Assembly (NCBI GenBank): GCA_002316345.1
Contig: DCDI01000054.1
Location: 1 to 7,367, forward strand
Direction: 5' to 3'
Length of the DNA stretch: 7,367 bases
Origin: Phyllobacteriaceae bacterium UBA1059
GTDB taxonomy: Bacteria > Pseudomonadota > Alphaproteobacteria > Rhizobiales > Rhizobiaceae
This document shows, piece by piece, positions 5,567 through 7,367 of the stretch. How positions within the stretch are numbered: the first letter of the stretch is position 1; each line of letters starts with the position of its first letter. The notes beneath the pieces are model-generated. The model was given only the letters and a program-made list of their open reading frames with translations, made no database searches and had not been told where the DNA came from. Position numbers and translations under genes: made by a program.

Positions 5567-6928
5567 GTGTCTATTTTTTCCAAAAGTTTGTTCGCCGCAT
5601 TGCTCTCCACGAGCGTGGCATTTTCTTCCGCTGCCTTCAGCGAGTCCCTGACGGGCGCGCTGGCAAAGGCTTATGAATTTAACTCGCAGCTGAATTCCGC
5701 GCGTGCCGGTGTGCGCGTGACGGATGAAGGCGTTGCTATTGCAAAGTCCGGTTACCGCCCGGTTGTCGCGGGGTTTTCCAACTACTCTCTGGCCCGCCAG
5801 TCGGGGTTTCGCCTGCAAACGGGCGGCTTCGGCGTGTCGGTGTCTCAGACGCTGTTCGACGGCTTCCAGACCCGGAACAACGTCCGTGCGGCCGAATCGC
5901 AGGTGTTCGCCCAGCGCGAAGCCTTGCGCAATTCGGAAATGAACATCCTGCAGAACGCTGTGACGGCCTATATGGACGTCATTCGCGATCGTCGCGTTGC
6001 AGCACTTTTGCAGCAGAACCTGGCCTTCCTTGAGGAGCAGGTTCGTGCAGCGAACTCCCGCTTCGAAGTGGGCGAGGGTACGCGCACCGACGTGGCTCAG
6101 GCTGATGCGACGCGGGCATCCGCCGTTGCCCAGCTCGCGGCTGCCCGCGCGCAGGCGCTCTCCAGTGCGGCGACCTATCGCCAGGTCATCGGTTCCGAAC
6201 CCGATGGTTTGACCGCTGCAGCGCCCATCACCAAGCTTCTGCCATCGACGCTTGATCGTGGTATCTCGACCGCGCTGCTGGTTCATCCGGCAATCAAGTC
6301 GAACCTGCATGTGGTTGATGCCACCGAGTTCACCGTGAAAGCGGCTGAAGGCGCTTTGCTGCCGCAGTTGTCGGCAGAGGGCACGGTTCAGCGCAGCTAT
6401 CGCGACTCGAGCCCGAGCACGACCCAGGACGGTGAGACCGATGCGGCAAGCCTCGGTTTGCAGCTGAACATCCCGATCTATAATGGCGGGCGCACCTCCG
6501 CGACCGTTCGTCGGAACAAGGAACAGGTTGGTCAGGCGCGCATCGACGTCGATGTCAGCCGCGACCAGGTTCGTCAGGCCGTGACGGCTGCATGGACGCA
6601 ATATATCGCGGCTCAGCAGTCGATTGCCGCCAACCGCGAACTGGTGTCTGCGGCGCAGCTCGCTTTGTCCGGCGTTCAGGAAGAGCTGAATGTCGGTCAG
6701 CGCACCACGCTCGACGTGTTGGATCAGCAGGCCGACGTGATCACCGCACAGGTCAATCTCGCAAACTCCGAGCGTGACGCGGTGGTTGCGAGCTACGCAA
6801 TTCTCAGCGCGACCGGTCAGCTGTTTGCTGACAAGCTCGGCCTGAAGGTCGCAGCGCACGATCCCAAAGAGCACTACAATGCTGTGAAGGATAAGTGGTT
6901 CGGTTTGCGCACCCCGGACGGTCGCTAA
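5567..6928 (+). CDS. tolC: TolC family outer membrane efflux / type I secretion channel
   Basis: Outer-membrane factor of 453 aa, close in length to rhizobial TolC and Brucella BepC. It forms the trimeric exit duct for multidrug efflux and type I secretion. A signal peptide is visible: Lys6, a hydrophobic stretch (8-20) and a likely cleavage after AFS (about residue 25). The family's internal duplication is clear: GVSVSQTLFDGFQTRN (89-104) matches GLQLNIPIYNGGRTSA (297-312), and FEVGEGTRTDV (166-176) matches LNVGQRTTLDV (374-384). These are the two beta-barrel/alpha-barrel repeats. Long Ala/Gln-rich helices fill 105-210 and 315-415. The start is GTG at 5567 with GAGG 4 bases upstream; no ATG fits the signal peptide. 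No membrane-fusion or inner-membrane pump gene is adjacent, so it is an orphan channel that probably serves several systems. A hairpin follows the stop. Confidence 0.96.
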   Translation: MSIFSKSLFAALLSTSVAFSSAAFSESLTGALAKAYEFNSQLNSARAGVRVTDEGVAIAKSGYRPVVAGFSNYSLARQSGFRLQTGGFGVSVSQTLFDGFQTRNNVRAAESQVFAQREALRNSEMNILQNAVTAYMDVIRDRRVAALLQQNLAFLEEQVRAANSRFEVGEGTRTDVAQADATRASAVAQLAAARAQALSSAATYRQVIGSEPDGLTAAAPITKLLPSTLDRGISTALLVHPAIKSNLHVVDATEFTVKAAEGALLPQLSAEGTVQRSYRDSSPSTTQDGETDAASLGLQLNIPIYNGGRTSATVRRNKEQVGQARIDVDVSRDQVRQAVTAAWTQYIAAQQSIAANRELVSAAQLALSGVQEELNVGQRTTLDVLDQQADVITAQVNLANSERDAVVASYAILSATGQLFADKLGLKVAAHDPKEHYNAVKDKWFGLRTPDGR

Positions 6929-6945
6929 ACCAGACCTAAAGCTCG

Positions 6946-6978
6946 GAGACTTGCGCGCAAATGCTGTGCGCAAGTCTC
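6946..6978 (+). terminator. Strong stem-loop after tolC, likely terminator or 3'-end stabiliser
   Basis: GAGACTTGCGC (6946-6956) and GCGCAAGTCTC (6968-6978) form a perfect 11-bp stem that can extend inward by about three pairs. It begins 18 bases after the tolC stop. Only TT follows it, so it is not a textbook intrinsic terminator; it may need Rho or serve to protect the 3' end. Confidence 0.6.
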
Positions 6979-6981
6979 TTC

Positions 6982-6997
6982 ATCCCGGTTTCGGGAT
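6982..6997 (+). other. Second small hairpin after tolC
   Basis: ATCCCG (6982-6987) and CGGGAT (6992-6997) form a perfect 6-bp stem with a 4-nt GTTT loop, only 3 bases after the larger hairpin. The two make a tandem structure in the tolC-popZ gap. A T-rich stretch (CCGTTTCTTG) follows it. Confidence 0.55.
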
Positions 6998-7007
6998 TCA
7001 CCGTTTC

Positions 7008-7036
7008 TTGAGGTTCGTTTACGCTCAACCCATTGA
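7008..7036 (+). promoter_or_regulatory. Candidate popZ promoter
   Basis: TTGAGG (7008-7013), a 17-base spacer and CATTGA (7031-7036) lie just past the tandem hairpins and would start transcription about 40 bases before the popZ start. The -10 element is weak. Confidence 0.3.
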
Positions 7037-7083
7037 TTCGGTGGCCTTGTTGCTGCCGATTGCGATGAGGCGGCGGTGTGACC

Positions 7084-7367
7084 ATGGCGCAAGCAAACAG
7101 TGTTCAGCGTGAACCCTCCATGGAGGAGATTCTCGCCTCCATTCGCAGGATTATCGAAGACAGCGACACTGCACGCCCGGCCAATGACGGGGCTGTGGCA
7201 GATCCTGCTTTGCCGTCCGAACCGGCCGAAGTTGCTGATATAGAGACGATGCGGCTTGGTGCGCGCGAGGCAGCGTCCCCACCGCGTCCAGCACCCCAGA
7301 TCGATCATTCCGCCATCGAACAAGCAAGCCTGCTGCGCGATCGGCGTATCGCCGAGGAGCTGCGTCC
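7084..7367 (+). CDS. popZ: DUF2497 / PopZ polar organising protein, N-terminal part (partial)
   Basis: The frame is open to the right edge, giving 94 residues. The N-terminus carries the DUF2497 signature REPSMEEILASIRRIIEDSD (9-28), a short amphipathic helix. An acidic, Pro/Ala-rich linker follows (about 29-80), and a second helical stretch begins near SLLRDRRIAEELR (81-93). In alphaproteobacteria PopZ self-assembles at cell poles and tethers ParB-parS and cell-cycle regulators; the conserved C-terminal oligomerisation region lies outside the window. The start is uncertain by two codons: ATG 7084 matches the usual MAQ beginning, but GTG 7078 in the same frame is better spaced (7 bases) from GAGG at 7067-7070. 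In related genomes valS commonly follows this gene (recalled, not seen here). Confidence 0.88.
   Translation, partial: MAQANSVQREPSMEEILASIRRIIEDSDTARPANDGAVADPALPSEPAEVADIETMRLGAREAASPPRPAPQIDHSAIEQASLLRDRRIAEELR

Noticed and set aside
5543..6973. A 476-codon open frame on the minus strand covering all of tolC
   Set aside because: It is antisense to a gene with a signal peptide and clear TolC family repeats. Its translation is rich in Arg, His and Cys with no recognisable domain, as expected for a shadow frame in GC-rich DNA.

Overview
The window is GC-rich bacterial chromosome that looks like an alphaproteobacterium of the order Rhizobiales (Hyphomicrobiales). The main pointers are the DUF2497/PopZ N-terminus at the right edge, a TolC outer-membrane factor of the rhizobial/Brucella BepC type (453 aa), the order methyltransferase - tolC - popZ, and a tRNA-Cys with a good alphaproteobacterial housekeeping promoter. 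A genus cannot be fixed from this sequence alone. No mobile element, CRISPR array, integrase or sign of recent transfer was seen.

Layout: (1) Positions 1-77 hold the last codons of a rightward gene with a very basic tail, closed by a hairpin terminator at about 101-135. That terminator also serves the convergent leftward SDR oxidoreductase (138-932). (2) A 227-bp divergent region (933-1159) holds a stem-loop and the likely promoter of a tight rightward cluster: cysteine synthase (1160-2194), a freestanding AlaX-type tRNA editing protein (2194-2931), a 3-mercaptopyruvate sulfurtransferase SseA (2936-3787) and a GNAT acetyltransferase (3784-4356). The junctions are a 1-nt overlap, a 4-nt gap and a 4-nt overlap, so this is almost certainly one transcript with translational coupling. 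(3) A tRNA-Cys (GCA) gene with its own promoter lies at 4462-4535. (4) A PCMT-fold methyltransferase annotated in relatives as protein-L-isoaspartate O-methyltransferase (4605-5279) follows. (5) A 287-bp regulatory gap holds a CtrA-like box, a candidate promoter and a 5'-UTR hairpin, and leads to tolC (5567-6928). (6) Strong hairpins follow tolC, and popZ begins at 7084 and runs off the window.

Functionally, the cysK-alaX-sseA-GNAT cluster joins cysteine synthesis and sulfur transfer to tRNA proofreading, with the cysteine tRNA next door. The right half is cell-envelope export (TolC) and cell-pole organisation (PopZ). All genes are recognisable families. The observations most worth a second look are the link between cysteine metabolism and tRNA editing, the variant active-site loop of the cysteine synthase, the apparent loss of the isoaspartyl-recognition motif in the methyltransferase, and the possible cell-cycle (CtrA) control upstream of tolC.
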